A stretch of 64,000 bases of DNA, taken from positions 19,233,280-19,297,279 of the forward strand of contig NC_083605.1 in the NCBI RefSeq assembly GCF_029168945.1, written 5' to 3'. The notes beneath the pieces are model-generated. The model worked only from the letters and a program-made list of their open reading frames with translations. It made no database searches and was not told where the DNA came from. This DNA is from Cannabis sativa. Its lineage: Eukaryota > Streptophyta > Magnoliopsida > Rosales > Cannabaceae. The translations under genes were made by a program, and so were the position numbers. This document shows, one piece after another, positions 1 to 11,506 of the stretch. The stretch's first letter is position 1. Each line of letters begins with the position of its first letter.

Positions 1-1244
1 TAATTATATTAGTCTAACCTAATTAAAATTGAATTAGCAACATAATTAACTTTTAAAATATATAAAATTTATTTTTTCATTTAATATTTTAAAGTTAATT
101 TTAGAAAAACACTTCGTAAATGAAATTATTCTAGATAGTTATTTCTAGAACTAGTTATTTTTTCTAATATTTAATTAGGAAAATATCATAGATTGTGAAA
201 TTAATTGTTTAATAATTAATTTTGGTATAATCTAAGTTAAGTATATTTTTCCTAGTATTAAATTAGAATTAATAATTAAGTCTTCTCTATACTTAATTAT
301 TTATTTCTTGAATTTAATACATTTAATTAAATTTAAAATTTAAATATTTAAGTTGATTTTCATCATGATACTTAAATATTATTATTTTCATGTTATTTAA
401 TTAAAATTGAAAATTATTTTAAGTTTGAAAGCTTATTTCATATAACTTAAATTATAATAATTTTCAAAATATATTTATTTTATTTTATTAATCTTTTTTT
501 CCATAATTTCGAAATTGCATTTCTTAAATGTAGAAATTTCGAATTTTATTTGAAAAGTAGATTAAAGTTATAAATTATTTATTTTAATTTTGGACCAACT
601 TAAATCAATAATTTTTTCATTTAATGATTAATTAAAATAAATGAAGTAAAATATATTTAATTAGAAAATAAATTAATTAGTCAATGAAAATCTAGATAGA
701 TATTATCTGTTTTTGCTTGAAGTATTTTTCTAGTGTATTTAATTAAATAGAAAATTAATATTTAAGTTGATTTTCATCATGATACTTAAATATTTTAAAT
801 TTTTCTTATATATTTAATTAAATAGGAAAATTATAGTTTTTGTTGTAAATTAATTTTATTAATTAATTTTGGGCCAACATTAACTTAGAGTAATTTTTTC
901 AGAATTTATTTTTATTTTATTTTAAAGCATTTTTTCGAAAATAGTATTCTTAAATACTTCAATTTTTCGAAATGCAATGTATATTTATAGAAAATTAAAT
1001 TTGAGTTGTAAATTAATTTAAATTAATTTTGTAACAACTTAAATTGAATATTTTTCTAAATATTTATTGGAAATTATTACTAAGATGGAAATAATTCATG
1101 TTATTTTCATAAATATTAAATTAAAATTTATATTTATAATTTTTCATTCTAAATTAGAAATTTTAATTAAATAAATATATATATTTAAAATAAATTGATT
1201 AAAATAAATATTAGAAGAAAATACACTTTAAATAATGAGCTTTA

Positions 1245-1640
1245 TTATTAGGACATTCGATCTCCATTGTTGGTTTTACATAGCTTTTGTTTTAGTGAGT
1301 AATCCTCCCTAATGGAGGAACGTTCATTAGCAAGTTAGCACCGTTTAATCTCGAAAGATAAGTAGCTTTGTAAGTGTTTTATATGGTATGGATCACCCTA
1401 ATGGTGGCGACTGTATTTGACTTACAAAATATGAAACAATGGTGGAAGCTCAAAAGATAGAATAGCCTTGACTCTCGCCTAAACGGGACAACGCTGGATT
1501 CCAATCTTGATCGAATAAAAGGTTGCTAGAATGTTTAACATTTTAGATGAGCTGACAACTCTATTCAATGGATGGTAGCTTTGACTCTCGCCTAAACGGG
1601 ACACTGATATCAGTTTGTTGAAGACCTTGGAAATTATTTA
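1245..1640 (+). other. Conserved structured leader module, copy 1 (element A)
   Basis: Untranslated block also present in E (40720-41100), Y and Z. In order: a hairpin TCCTCC-CTAAT-GGAGGA at 1303-1319 followed 6 nt later by ATTAG (1326-1330), which is complementary to the loop; a short hairpin AATCTCGAAAGATAA near 1349-1363; a second CTAAT-loop hairpin CACC-CTAAT-GGTG at 1394-1406; and the 20-mer GACTCTCGCCTAAACGGGAC at about 1470-1489 and again at about 1583-1602. The protein-coding part of this element has decayed while this block is nearly identical to that of the young element E. A role in RNA packaging, dimerisation or translation is inference. Confidence 0.7.
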
Positions 1641-1754
1641 GGATTGTATGTTTTAGTATTTTCACTTGTCCTTCCTACTTGCTATATGTTTAATAATTTC
1701 TGAATTGTGTATGAATTTATATTGAACCATGTTATTTTCTGTTATCAAATTGTA

Positions 1755-2130
1755 GTTTAATTTCGAATCTTCATTGTTGGTCTAACTTGGTTTGTTTTTC
1801 TAATGAGATAAATCCCTAATGGATTTTCACCATTAGACATACATAATAGTGTTAGATCTCGAAAGATAAATATTGTATATGCAACATCTAAATTTTGTTC
1901 ATCAATTGATGACACCTTAGACTAGTATTTTTACAATATGAAACAAGAAGATTGTATAAATAAGATTACTTTGACTCTCGCTAATCGAAGCATCGTTGGA
2001 TTCTTATTTATAAACGAAATTATCCTAATTCCTCTTAGCTTATTCATTTCGAATTAGCTCAATAACATATCATTGGATGAATGGTCTATATATCATTTCA
2101 TGTCATTCTATTTTTTCTCTTCAGAAATTA
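1755..2130 (+). other. Diverged second copy of the leader module (element A)
   Basis: The stretch repeats the order of the 1245-1640 module with heavy divergence. It has a CATTGTTGGT motif, then hairpin AAATCC-CTAAT-GGATTT at 1810-1826 with ATTAG at 1832-1836. Next come a TCTCGAAAGATAA motif, a perfect TCATC-AATT-GATGA hairpin at the position of the second hairpin, then 'TTTGACTCTCGCTAA' and a 'GTTGGATTCTTAT' tail. The first stem differs from copy 1 but still pairs, and the loop and its downstream complement are unchanged. The same second copy occurs in element Y (about 49690-50060, minus). It lies where gag should begin. Confidence 0.6.
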
Positions 2131-4438
2131 AATGACGCATATGATTATAATCCCAAAATTCTATTCCACAATGATATAAGTCCTCAATCTTAGAAATCTC
2201 CTACTTGTATGGGCAAATATGACTTAGAGTTTAAATTAATAGTCGTGGTCCAAGAAAGAATTACTCATTATATTTGGTATAAATTTAAGTCTTTGACTTT
2301 AATTTTAGATTCCAAATAGAAATTTTCTTATATTTCTAATTCCAGGATACAATACAGTTACACTTTCACAAGTGTTTAATAACCATTTTCTATCAATGGA
2401 TTCAAACTGTATGGAATATGAGTTTAATATTCTGTGACCAGGATCCACTTGCACTATTCTATGAACTCTTTGAAGTAACTAAACCTAAGTCATCAAAAAA
2501 ACACAACCACACATTTTTTTAATCTATGGCATTTGTATCTTGTTCATAGTGGTTTTGACAAGATCAATCTCTGCAAAGAGATAATATGCCTATATCCACC
2601 GAAAGTTGTTCATCTCATTCGTAGATGGATGAACATTCAGGGGTGGATATGAGTTTTCTCGTTGTATTCTTAAAACGATAACTATAGATTATACCTTATG
2701 CAAAGAAATTTGAAATGTTTGAAAAATTTCTGATTTCTAGCAATGGTGGAATACCATTAAGGTAAGTGGTTAAAGATCTTGCGAACTGATAGGGGTGGAG
2801 AAATAGTTAGTAGATATGCAGTTCAAAGATCATTAAATTTATTTTTGAATTATATCCAAACTTACCTCCCCAGAAATTTCGATTTGCATATTGATGATTA
2901 GTTACTAGTTGTTGCCTAAATCCTTCTATGGTAATACAATTTCAGAATGATGCAATGTTTTGGTACTTAGTGTAAATCATTACTAGATTTATGGATAACC
3001 TAATCAAAATCTTAAGAAAAGCTAGAACTGTTAACCATGGTTTGTTAGCTATTCTAAGTGATTGGGGGTGGAACATCCCATAGTCAATAGATAAGAAAGT
3101 GTTTGTTTAAACAAATACTACTTTTCTAAGAAAATGACTAAGTCTGAAAATAAAGTAGCAAATAAAGGAGATTTTTTTTTTCTTGATTCCAAATGTGTTC
3201 TATCATCTTATTCCATATGATGATCCCACTGTCTCTGTTGTTTTGACACAACTGAAGAGGTCAATACCATTTAGTTTTCTTAGACATAATTCACGGTACC
3301 TTGTCGTAGCGGGAGAGTTTCTAGGAACTCACCTTCTTATGACTTGGAAAACACTAGTGATTGAATTCCATTGTGAGTTTAAACAAGTAATGGATTGTCA
3401 AGATAAGAAACTAAGAAGAAAAGCCAATAGAACTATGGTTTAATCCATTCACATGGAATAACCTAAAGTTTTCTATTACAAGGACATAAAAGGAAATTTT
3501 CGTTAATAAGTCTATTCAATGGACTTAACAAAACTTCGTGATCCTAGTATTATAGGTTTGAGTTTATCTAAACCTATGGCTTGTGGTACACCTGGTAATT
3601 ACTTACTCTAATGCAAGCAACTTACTTTAATAAGATGCTGAAGCATTTTCTTTTCTAATGGCAATCTATAGAAGCTTCTCGACTTCTAGGCATAGATTTT
3701 ATTTATCTAAGGAAAAGTCTCAACTATTCCAGAAAAGATAAAGCCATGAAAGAATTCCTTAAATCAACAGTGAGAGGTCTCAGATATGCTTTAGTATGCC
3801 TTAGACCAGACACCTGCTGTTGAGTGGGAGTAATGAGTAGGTATCAGATTTATCCAGGAGAAGAACATTGGAAGACAATCAAGTAAATCTTAAGATTAAA
3901 GAAGAGGAACTATATGTTAGTCTATAAGGGTGTGTTTAAAACTCTTAGACTACACCACATCAGATTTCGAGACTTGCCTTTGTGCTAGGAAGTCTGCTGA
4001 TAAGATGGTGATTACTCTGGGGGTGGAGTAGTGATTTTGAAGAAGTGTAAAAACCTATCTGAAATCTCTAGGTCTACCAGAGAGGGACTGAATGTTAAAG
4101 TTGCAGGAAAGGTACTTATTCAGTCTAAGGAAAGTTCTATACAATTTTTGCACCGTTCCAACCTGTCTTAACTACTAGTGTTAATTTCCTGATTAACCAA
4201 AAGTAGTTGCCAAAGGTACAGAATCCAGTATCCCAAAAGAGTAGACATATAGAGAGGAATTTCACATTATCAATGATTTGTGATTAAGGAAGAGTAATGG
4301 TGGAAAAAAGTTTGTGTTGAATTCAACCTGTCAGATCCTATTACGAGGAGTATACTACTACTACACTTGATTTGTATATCAAGGTGTTGAGATTATTTGA
4401 AATGCACATTTTGTCTTATATAAGTTCAAGTGGGAGTT

Positions 4439-6316
4439 TGTTGGGTTTTATGCCTTAAATAAAACTCATTTCAATATAATCAGATTTACTTATTAATAAA
4501 GATCAGAAATAACATTTAAATGTTGCATGGTTCACATGATTTATTTCATGATTATTTACATAAAGTATGAATTCTATTTAAGTCCAGAACATATCAATTT
4601 GTTAATGATTATAGTGTTGTCAGCACAGTGGAATATAATCTTAATTATATGTTCAAAAGTTTATTCCCTGATTTGTCAGTTCACTGGATTTAGACTGACA
4701 TGATAATTAGCGATAGGTATTCTTACACCTTGGATAAGTGTTATGTCCTTTCCAGGACATTGGCAAAGTTTACCAGCATCGGATGTATGGAGTATACATC
4801 GGAAGGGACCGATATTGAAATTTGATTAGATATATTAAAATTTATCGTAATATCTATTCAATTCAATATCACCTGTTGATCCTAGATCAAATGATCTTAA
4901 TCCTGATATGTTTAGGTTCGATCTCAAGAGTATTATACATGTTCTTTGATTTTGTTAGTTAAGCCTACTTTTGGGTCAGGGTGATACGTACATTTTGGGA
5001 ACATGATAGTATAATTGAGTGGGAGCGCTAACATAAATATGGAATCTATAACTTCGATAGAGATTTAGAAGTAAAACGATGATATCCTTCGAGCTTGGCT
5101 AAACAGAGATAAATGGTGGAGATCTCATTTCACTTTGATGAAATATCATTTATACGGAGCTAAGTGTTTTAAGGATAAAATACATTGAAGGTGTAACGGT
5201 AACTTAGTGCCTATTCAATGTAGATCATCTATTAGAGGGTCATTGATCACATTAAGATTATAACAATGAATAACTAATGACGTGTCTATATCGTGGAACA
5301 TATAGAGCGTTCTATATACTGAGAGTGCAATTCTAAGTTCTATGCGTGGATTCAACGAAGAATTAATAAGTCAGTGAGTTTAAGATATAAACTCTTGATC
5401 TGCTTATTGGAAGCTCGGATATATAGACCCATGGTCCCCATACTAGTTGAGACCATACTGCTTGTAAGACTCAGTTAATTGATTTTGATTAATCAATTAT
5501 AATTCTAAAGTTAGACTATGTCTAGTTTATGAATTTTCACTAAGCAAGGGCGAAATTGTAAAGAAAAGAGTTTCTAGGTTTATTTATTAATTAAGAGACT
5601 TTATATGTCTAATTAATAAATATATTAAATGACAATATTATTTAATAATTAATTTTTAGTTATTAAATAATTATAATTGGCGTTTAAATGGTTGAATTTG
5701 AAAATTGGTATTTTTGAGAAAATGAGATGCAGAAATGATAAAACAGCAAAATTGCATAAGTGAGGCCCGTTATCCAAGGCCCATGGCCGGCCACACTTAT
5801 AGGCTTTTATCATTTATTTTTTCATTATTTTAATGCCAAATAATTCTAACTTAAACCTAGGTGGTTACCTATAAATAGATAGTGATGGCTCTCATTCACA
5901 CTTAACTTTGTCAGATGAAAAACTGAGCCTCTATCTATTCTCTATAGCCGAAACCACTTCTCTCTTCTTTTCTTCTCTAAATTTCGAATTCCTTGAGTGA
6001 ATGAGTGAGTGCCCACACACATCAAGTGGTATCTCAATCATAGTGTGTAAGACTGTGGAAAATCAACCAACAAGAAGGAGATTCAGCATCAAAGGAAGGA
6101 GAGAAAGAGATCCAGGTTCAGATATTGATAATGCTCTGCTACAGAAAGGAATCAAGGGCTAGATATCTGAACGGAAGGAGTCATTATATTCCGCTGCACC
6201 CAATGTAAGGTTTCTTAAGCTCTTATGTGTTTATTTCATTGTTTTAGAATTCATATTAGGATGTTAATGAAACATACTTGTTAGTAGATCTAGATCCTGG
6301 TAAAATATATCCAACA
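4439..6316 (+). repeat. 3' LTR of element A
   Basis: The LTR (1878 bp) starts TGTTGGGTTTTATGCC and ends CCAACA. A TATA box (TATAAATA, 5870-5877) lies about 100 bp after the conserved GGCCGGCC motif, as in the other copies of this LTR family, and marks the start of R. The next bases (6317 on) are the interior of element B, so A was inserted into B. The expected target duplication would be AAAGC; its left copy lies outside the window. Confidence 0.88.
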
Positions 6317-6317
6317 A

Positions 6318-6563
6318 AAGCCTCTACTCCTGCTTTGTGATAATAATGGAGCAATAGCCAACAGTAAGGAACCTCGGAGCCACAAGAGAAGCAAACATAT
6401 AGAAAGAAAATATCATATTATCAGAGAATATGTGGTAAGAGGGGATGTATTGGTGGAAAAAGTGGACACACAAGACAACTTAGCTGATCCATTCACCAAA
6501 GTCTTGGCAGTGACTGCATTTGAAAAGCACAGTCAGAATTTAGGGTTAATTGAAATGTACTGA
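6318..6563 (+). pseudogene. Copia pol C-terminal tail (RNase H end), element B
   Basis: An uninterrupted 81-codon frame ending in TGA. It encodes the end of the copia RNase H domain: the catalytic 'CDNNGAIA' motif, 'SKEPRSHKRSKHIERKYH', then 'NLADPFTK' and a 'NLGLIEMY' terminus. There is no start codon because element A's LTR cuts the frame at 6317. Copia pol usually ends with these residues just before the PPT (6580-6590) and LTR, as here. The lack of stops or shifts in this fragment, against the total decay of A, suggests B was a fairly intact pol-bearing copy when A inserted. Confidence 0.85.
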
Positions 6564-6592
6564 TTAGATTTATATTAGTGCAAGTGGGAGTT

Positions 6593-8454
6593 TTTTGGGT
6601 TTTATGCCCTAAATAAAACTCTATTTTAATGTAATCTAGATTATTCAATATCAATAAAATAACAGAAGTATTTTTCATTCATTTGTGTATGTTTTGGTTC
6701 ATCTTATCAATTTTTTGTCTATTTGATTTATAAATTCATTCAAACCCTTTTCACATACTTGATCATGTTTATTGTGTTGTCAACACAGTGGAAAGTAAAC
6801 ATGACTATGTGAATAAAGATTCCTAGATTTATCAGAACACAGGGTTTTACTGATATGACAATCTACAACAGAGTTCACTTGCATTTGGAGAAATGCTATG
6901 TTCTTTCCAGAACATTGGTTAAAGTAAAGCTTGGGTTAGATGCATGGAGTATTCATTGGAATGGACCGATATTGAACTTTGATATAGATTTATTAAACTT
7001 ACCGTAATATCTATTCAATTCAATATCACTTAGTTGATCATAGATCAAATGATCTAAATCCTGATATGATTAGGTTCAATCTCAAGAGTATTATTCGCGT
7101 TCTTTGATTTGTTAGTGCATTTTGGGTCAGGGTGATACGTACATTTTGGGAACACGGTAGTGCAATTGAGTGGGAGCGCTAACATAAATATGGAATCTAT
7201 AGCTTCTATTTGGCGAATAGAAAGTAAAGGATGATTTCCTTCGAGCTTAACCAAACGAAAATAAATGGTGGAGTACTCATTTCACTTAGCTGAAATATCA
7301 TTTATACAGGGTTAAGTGTTTTAAGGATAAAATACATTGTAAGGTGTTACGGTAATTAAATCCCTTTACAGTGTAAATCATCCATACAGAGGATCATTGA
7401 TCAAATTAGTATTATAACAATGGATAATTAATGACGTGTTTATATGGTAGAACATATAGAGCGTTCTATATAACTGAGAGTGCAATTCTAAGTTCTATGC
7501 GTGGATTCAACAAAGAATTAATAAGTCAGTGAATTTAAGTTGTAAATTCTTGATCTGCTTATTGGAAGCTCGGATATATAGACCCATGGTCCCCACACTA
7601 GTTGAGACAATATTACTTGTAAGACTCATTTAATTGATTTTAATTAATCAATTATAATTCTCAAATTAGACTATGTCTATTTGTGAATTTATCACTTATT
7701 AAGGGTAAAACAGTAAATAGAGAGTTTACAGGGTATATTTATTAATTGGGAAATTTTGATTAGTTTTTATTAATAAATAAAATAAATGACAATATATTAT
7801 TTAATAATTAATTATAGTTATTAAATAATTAGATTTGACATTTATGTGGTTGAATGAGAGAATTGGCAATCTTTGAGAAAATGGGAAACTAGAAATGATG
7901 AAATAGGAAAGTTGGAAAAGTGGAAGGCTTGTTTCCACAATGCTATGGCCGGCCACCTTTGCTTCCCTTTTCTCATTTTATTTTTCATTTTTTAATGCCA
8001 AGTAATTCAACCTTAACCCTATGTGGTCTTCTATAAATAGAAGGTAAAGGCTTCAGGTTTTACAGACTTTACTGCATTATTTTCTTTCACTCAAACACTC
8101 TTAAAGCTGCCACTATCTCTCTCTATTTCTTCTCTATTTTCGAAATCCCTCTAAGTGATAGAGTAGTGCCCACACACATCAAGTAATACCTCCATCATAG
8201 TGAGGAAGGCTGTGTAGAATTCAGAGTCAACAAAGAAGGACATTCGGGCTCAGATCTTGATTATACTCTGCAACAGAAAGGAATCAAGGGTTAGAGATCT
8301 GAGTGGGAGGAGACATATTATTTCGCTGCACCCAATGTAAGGTTTCTTAACTTTATATGTGTTTAATTTATTATCGTTTTAGAAGTTCATATTTAGGTTG
8401 TTAAATCAACATACTTGTGAGTAGATCTAAGATCTTGGTAAAATAATTCCAACA
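6593..8454 (+). repeat. 3' LTR of element B
   Basis: LTR of 1862 bp in the same family as 4439-6316. Its first bases read TTTTGGG instead of TGTTGGG (one mutated base) after the PPT GTGGGAG, and it ends CCAACA at 8454. The TATA box TATAAATA is at 8032-8039. An antisense frame of 66 codons (7054-7254, minus) is a member of a conserved antisense ORF seen in several LTRs of the family. It abuts gypsy-type gag sequence at 8455, so B probably inserted into, or was joined to, that element. Confidence 0.87.
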
Positions 8455-9002
8455 GGGTCATCTTACGTTTCTCCTAGGGGAATGACGTTCGGCAATTGCT
8501 GACCTAGAGTTTGGTAGGCGCTTCGTATCAGCACGGTGGCTTTCCGACTACGATCTTCAATCTCTGCATGGTGAGCCCTTAATGTCTCCATCTCATAATA
8601 TCTCCATTCAGTGAACATACGCCTTTGTTCGTCAAACGCAAGATTTACTGCAGCACGCAGTTTGTCCTGATCATGATGCAGAGTGTTGTTATGACCCTAC
8701 ATGAGTCTGAGCGCGTCACAGAAATTTTGTAATTCGGTTGCATCTCTGATGGTCATCTGGGCATTAGTTCCAGGCGAAACAATCGTATTATGGATGCCCT
8801 GATTGGGTGCAGAACTGTTATTCCCAGTCTCTTGCACACCAGGCGCAATTCCAGTAATAGGAGTTGTTCCACCATTCACCACGCTTCCCGTCTATGCGGG
8901 ATTAACAGCAGGCAGAACCCTTGAACTCACTGGGTCCTGTAATGCCGTATCCAGCATTTGTGAATTTGCTGGGTCAGACAGGCCTCTACGAGTTTGCACC
9001 AT
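8455..9002 (-). pseudogene. Gypsy-type gag N-terminus, broken
   Basis: Read on the minus strand from ATG at 9002 the frame begins 'MVQTRRGLSDPANSQ', a start typical of plant Ty3/gypsy (Tat/Athila) gag. It contains in-frame stops after 'PAVNPA' and 'CDALRLM', continues with charged helical sequence ('DRSRKATVLIRSAYQ') and stops again near 8463. The reading is cut at 8455 by element B's LTR. With the LTR just upstream it forms the 5' end of a truncated element. No nucleocapsid or pol part remains here. Confidence 0.6.
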
Positions 9003-9068
9003 CGTGTTGGCAGTTGAATGTCAAATAAAGAGCAATTTGTGATCCTTCTCTCAATGAAAGCACCAAAA

Positions 9069-9740
9069 TGTTCACTTCATTTTTAGCCAACAACAATGAG
9101 TATATTTTATAAGCGATAAACGATATGTAGTAACAGATATATAATAAAACAATAATAAGACACAGGAATTTTGTAGAGGTTCAGCCCTGAGCAGTTCGGT
9201 AATAGCCTAATCCTCATTATTTGTATTGACTTAAGATCAAGAAAGAAGATTCCTTTTCTTATAGATCTTACTACAGTATCTCTGAATATATAATTCTTAG
9301 ATAATAATATAGTCTTAGCTTAGCTGCGTTTCAACTCTCTCCCCTTGCCCAGTGAACATGCATCACTATTTATAGGGCTGGGACACTTGAGGAGGAAGAG
9401 TTTCCTCTCTCGTTACAATGCGTATAAGCAGAAAGATCGTGGGATCAATGCTGAATTCAAGGATCGTGGGATTGAGGCTGAATACACTGATAGTGAGATC
9501 GTGTGTATGCCATATCCACGTAAATTGATCCCTGAGTTATAGGGATTGAGCTGATGATTCATGATGCGAAAGCTGAATTCGCTAAGTGTTGATTGCTCTG
9601 CACGGATCGCTGAATATCTTACTCTGGACATGCCAGTGAGGCATCCTGCTCGACCTATCTTCCCGAGCAGATGTTCCAAGTAAACTCCACGTGTCACCAT
9701 TCTCGTGATGCCACGTCAGAGTGCAAAATTTGGGATAACA
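9069..9740 (-). repeat. 5' LTR of gypsy-type fragment
   Basis: On the minus strand this 672-bp block begins TGTTATCCCA and ends GAAGTGAACA, the TG...CA termini expected of an LTR. A CTATAAATAG TATA box lies near 9367-9376. Immediately downstream comes the leader TTTGGTGCTTTCATTGAGAG and, about 65 nt after the LTR, the gag ATG at 9002. There is no polypurine tract before the LTR, so it is a 5' LTR and not the 3' LTR of the larger gypsy element to the right. Confidence 0.65.
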
Positions 9741-10470
9741 CAATGAAAGTTTAATCAAAGAATCGAATGCCAGCGAACGAATATTCTCATGTGTGGATTT
9801 TGACAGTAATCATCTGCTTCCATTTTTTTATTTGATTTAGTTTAAAAGCTTTCATCTACTGCTGTGGTAATACTGCGATTGATTGAAGTAAGAAATGATA
9901 TTTTATTGTTTATACCAGGTATATATCATGTGCTTTGATAAAATTTATTAATTTTATATATTTTTTCTTACTGAACATCAAATCATACACATACATATAT
10001 ATACATATGTCTTTCTTTTGGTCCTTTGTACGAATTTCAAGATTTTGACTTAGGGTTGAATTTTTTTTTCTTTTCTTCTTTGTGTGTGATTCATTTAAAT
10101 ATATATATATATTTTTCTTGATCTGGTGGCATACTTTTTTTCTTGTCTTCTTCGACCATGTGAGAGCATAAACTCTCATTTAACATATATATAAAATAAT
10201 AGTTAAAGAGATATATATATATATAAACGCACGTATATATATAAATATTAGACTTATACATATATTTTCAAAAGTATTAACTAATTCAATATTACTTACT
10301 CATATATATACACTCAAAAGTGTTCATCGACTCAAAGATTTTACTGAGTACTTATTTTTTTATATGGAAATTTATATATACAAATATATTTAGCTAGCAC
10401 AATAAGGTATAGATAATATATTTTTTTAATCAAAATATATTTAACTATAAATAATTTTGACAATGAATTT
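9741..10470. other. AT-rich stretch without genes
   Basis: Low-complexity AT-rich DNA with several (AT)n runs (10093-10112, 10210-10225) and a pyrimidine run at 10058-10081. The short minus-strand frame at 9910-10179 is low complexity and looks non-coding. In the orientation of the Tat element this is its distal 3' part, where a 3' LTR would be expected; I could not define LTR ends. Confidence 0.5.
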
Positions 10471-10861
10471 ATGGATGAGGGTATCTATTTTTTTTGTGGA
10501 ATGAGGGCATTCCATGGATGAGAGCATCCTTTTTTCTGTGAAATGAGGGCATTCCATGGATGAGAGCATCTAATTTTTTTCGTGGAATGAGGGCATTCCA
10601 TGGATGAGAGCATCCAATTTTTTTGTGGAATGAGGACATTCCATGGATGAGAGCATCCGATTTTTTTGTGGAATGAGGGCATTCCATGGATGAGAGCATC
10701 CAATTTTTTGTGGAATGAGGGCATTCCATGGATGAGAGCATCCAATTTTTTGTGGAATGAGGGCATTCCATGGATGAGGGTATCTAATTGTTTATAGAAT
10801 GAGGACATTCCATGGATGAGGGCATCCAATTTTCATTTATAGAATGAGGGCATTCCATAAA
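10471..10861. repeat. Minisatellite, 42-45 bp unit, about 9 copies
   Basis: Tandem units start at about 10501, 10543, 10587, 10630, 10673, 10715, 10757, 10799 and 10844, with a partial unit before the first. The consensus runs GGAATGAGGGCATTCC, then ATGGATGAGAGCATCC, then a T-run. Each unit begins with a short inverted repeat, GGAATG-AGGG-CATTCC. Because several units are 42 bp long, minus-strand frames repeat a 14-residue peptide, an artefact of periodicity. Tandem arrays in this position (between pol or extra ORF and the 3' LTR) are a known habit of Tat/Ogre elements. Confidence 0.9.
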
Positions 10862-10992
10862 TGAATAGAGAGAAATATGAGAGAGGTAATGACCATCAAA
10901 ATAAAGAGAGAAAGGAACAGAAATAATAACATTCCATGAATACTTACCCTTGAAGCTTGTTGATTGCTGACAAAAATTTATCGTAGTTTTTT

Positions 10993-11095
<103 letters not shown>

Positions 11096-11506
11096 GATTT
11101 TTTTCAAAGTGTCGATCCACTTTTCTTTTCTCAACTAGCCCTATTTATAAAACCTAATTTTAATTTAATTTTTATTTTTCTTTTATCAACCTCACCAGCC
11201 ATGTAACGTAATGGGTGAGAGAAAATAGGGAAGTAGGTAGTTAAAGAGAACAGAGAGTCTCCTAATTTGGCTCTCTTAATTTGACTGATTATTTTTTTAA
11301 TTATTATTATTTTAAAATCAATTATTCTTTTTTAAATTTTTTAAAAGAATAATTATAATGAAATAATAATAATTTTATTTATTCTCTTTTTTTTTTTTTG
11401 TTCAACAGATGCCCCTCAAGCAAATGTGTGGCATTTATGTACACGTGTCTTACTTGAGAATTTTGTATTTGATTTTGTCTGACCTGCTTTTTTTTCTTTT
11501 TACAGT

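Larger units (their letters stand above)
1..4438 (+). mobile_element. Copia-family element A, degenerate interior
   Basis: This is the interior of a plus-strand copia-family LTR retrotransposon whose 5' LTR and first ~1.6 kb lie left of the window. Positions 1-1240 are the AT-rich leader, matching 39200-40690 of element E. Two copies of the untranslated leader module follow (1245-1640 and 1755-2130). From about 2140 to 4438 there is only decayed pol-like sequence. Recognisable scraps include an integrase remnant near 2785-2850 (aligns to the 'TDRGGEY' stretch of element Z) and RT/RNase H remnants near 3740-4030. No open frame over 90 codons exists, and the 86-codon frame at 3183-3443 resembles no pol domain. 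Gag is absent; the second leader module occupies its place. The interior ends in a purine-rich PPT (CAAGTGGGAG) directly before the LTR. Confidence 0.8.

Noticed and set aside
3183..3443. 86-codon ORF in element A
   Set aside because: It lies in decayed retroelement DNA, matches no pol domain and is not open in the Y counterpart.
9069..9740. This LTR as the 3' LTR of the large Tat element
   Set aside because: No polypurine tract precedes it and a gag start follows it, so it is the 5' LTR of another element.
10469..10829. Two minus-strand frames with repeated 'MECPHSTKNWMLSS'-like peptides
   Set aside because: The peptide period follows the 42-bp DNA repeat. Frames shift wherever the unit is 43-45 bp, so there is no sign of coding selection.
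10471..10861. Regular repeats that could suggest a CRISPR array
   Set aside because: Units are directly abutting, with no unique spacers, in a plant genome. It is a minisatellite.
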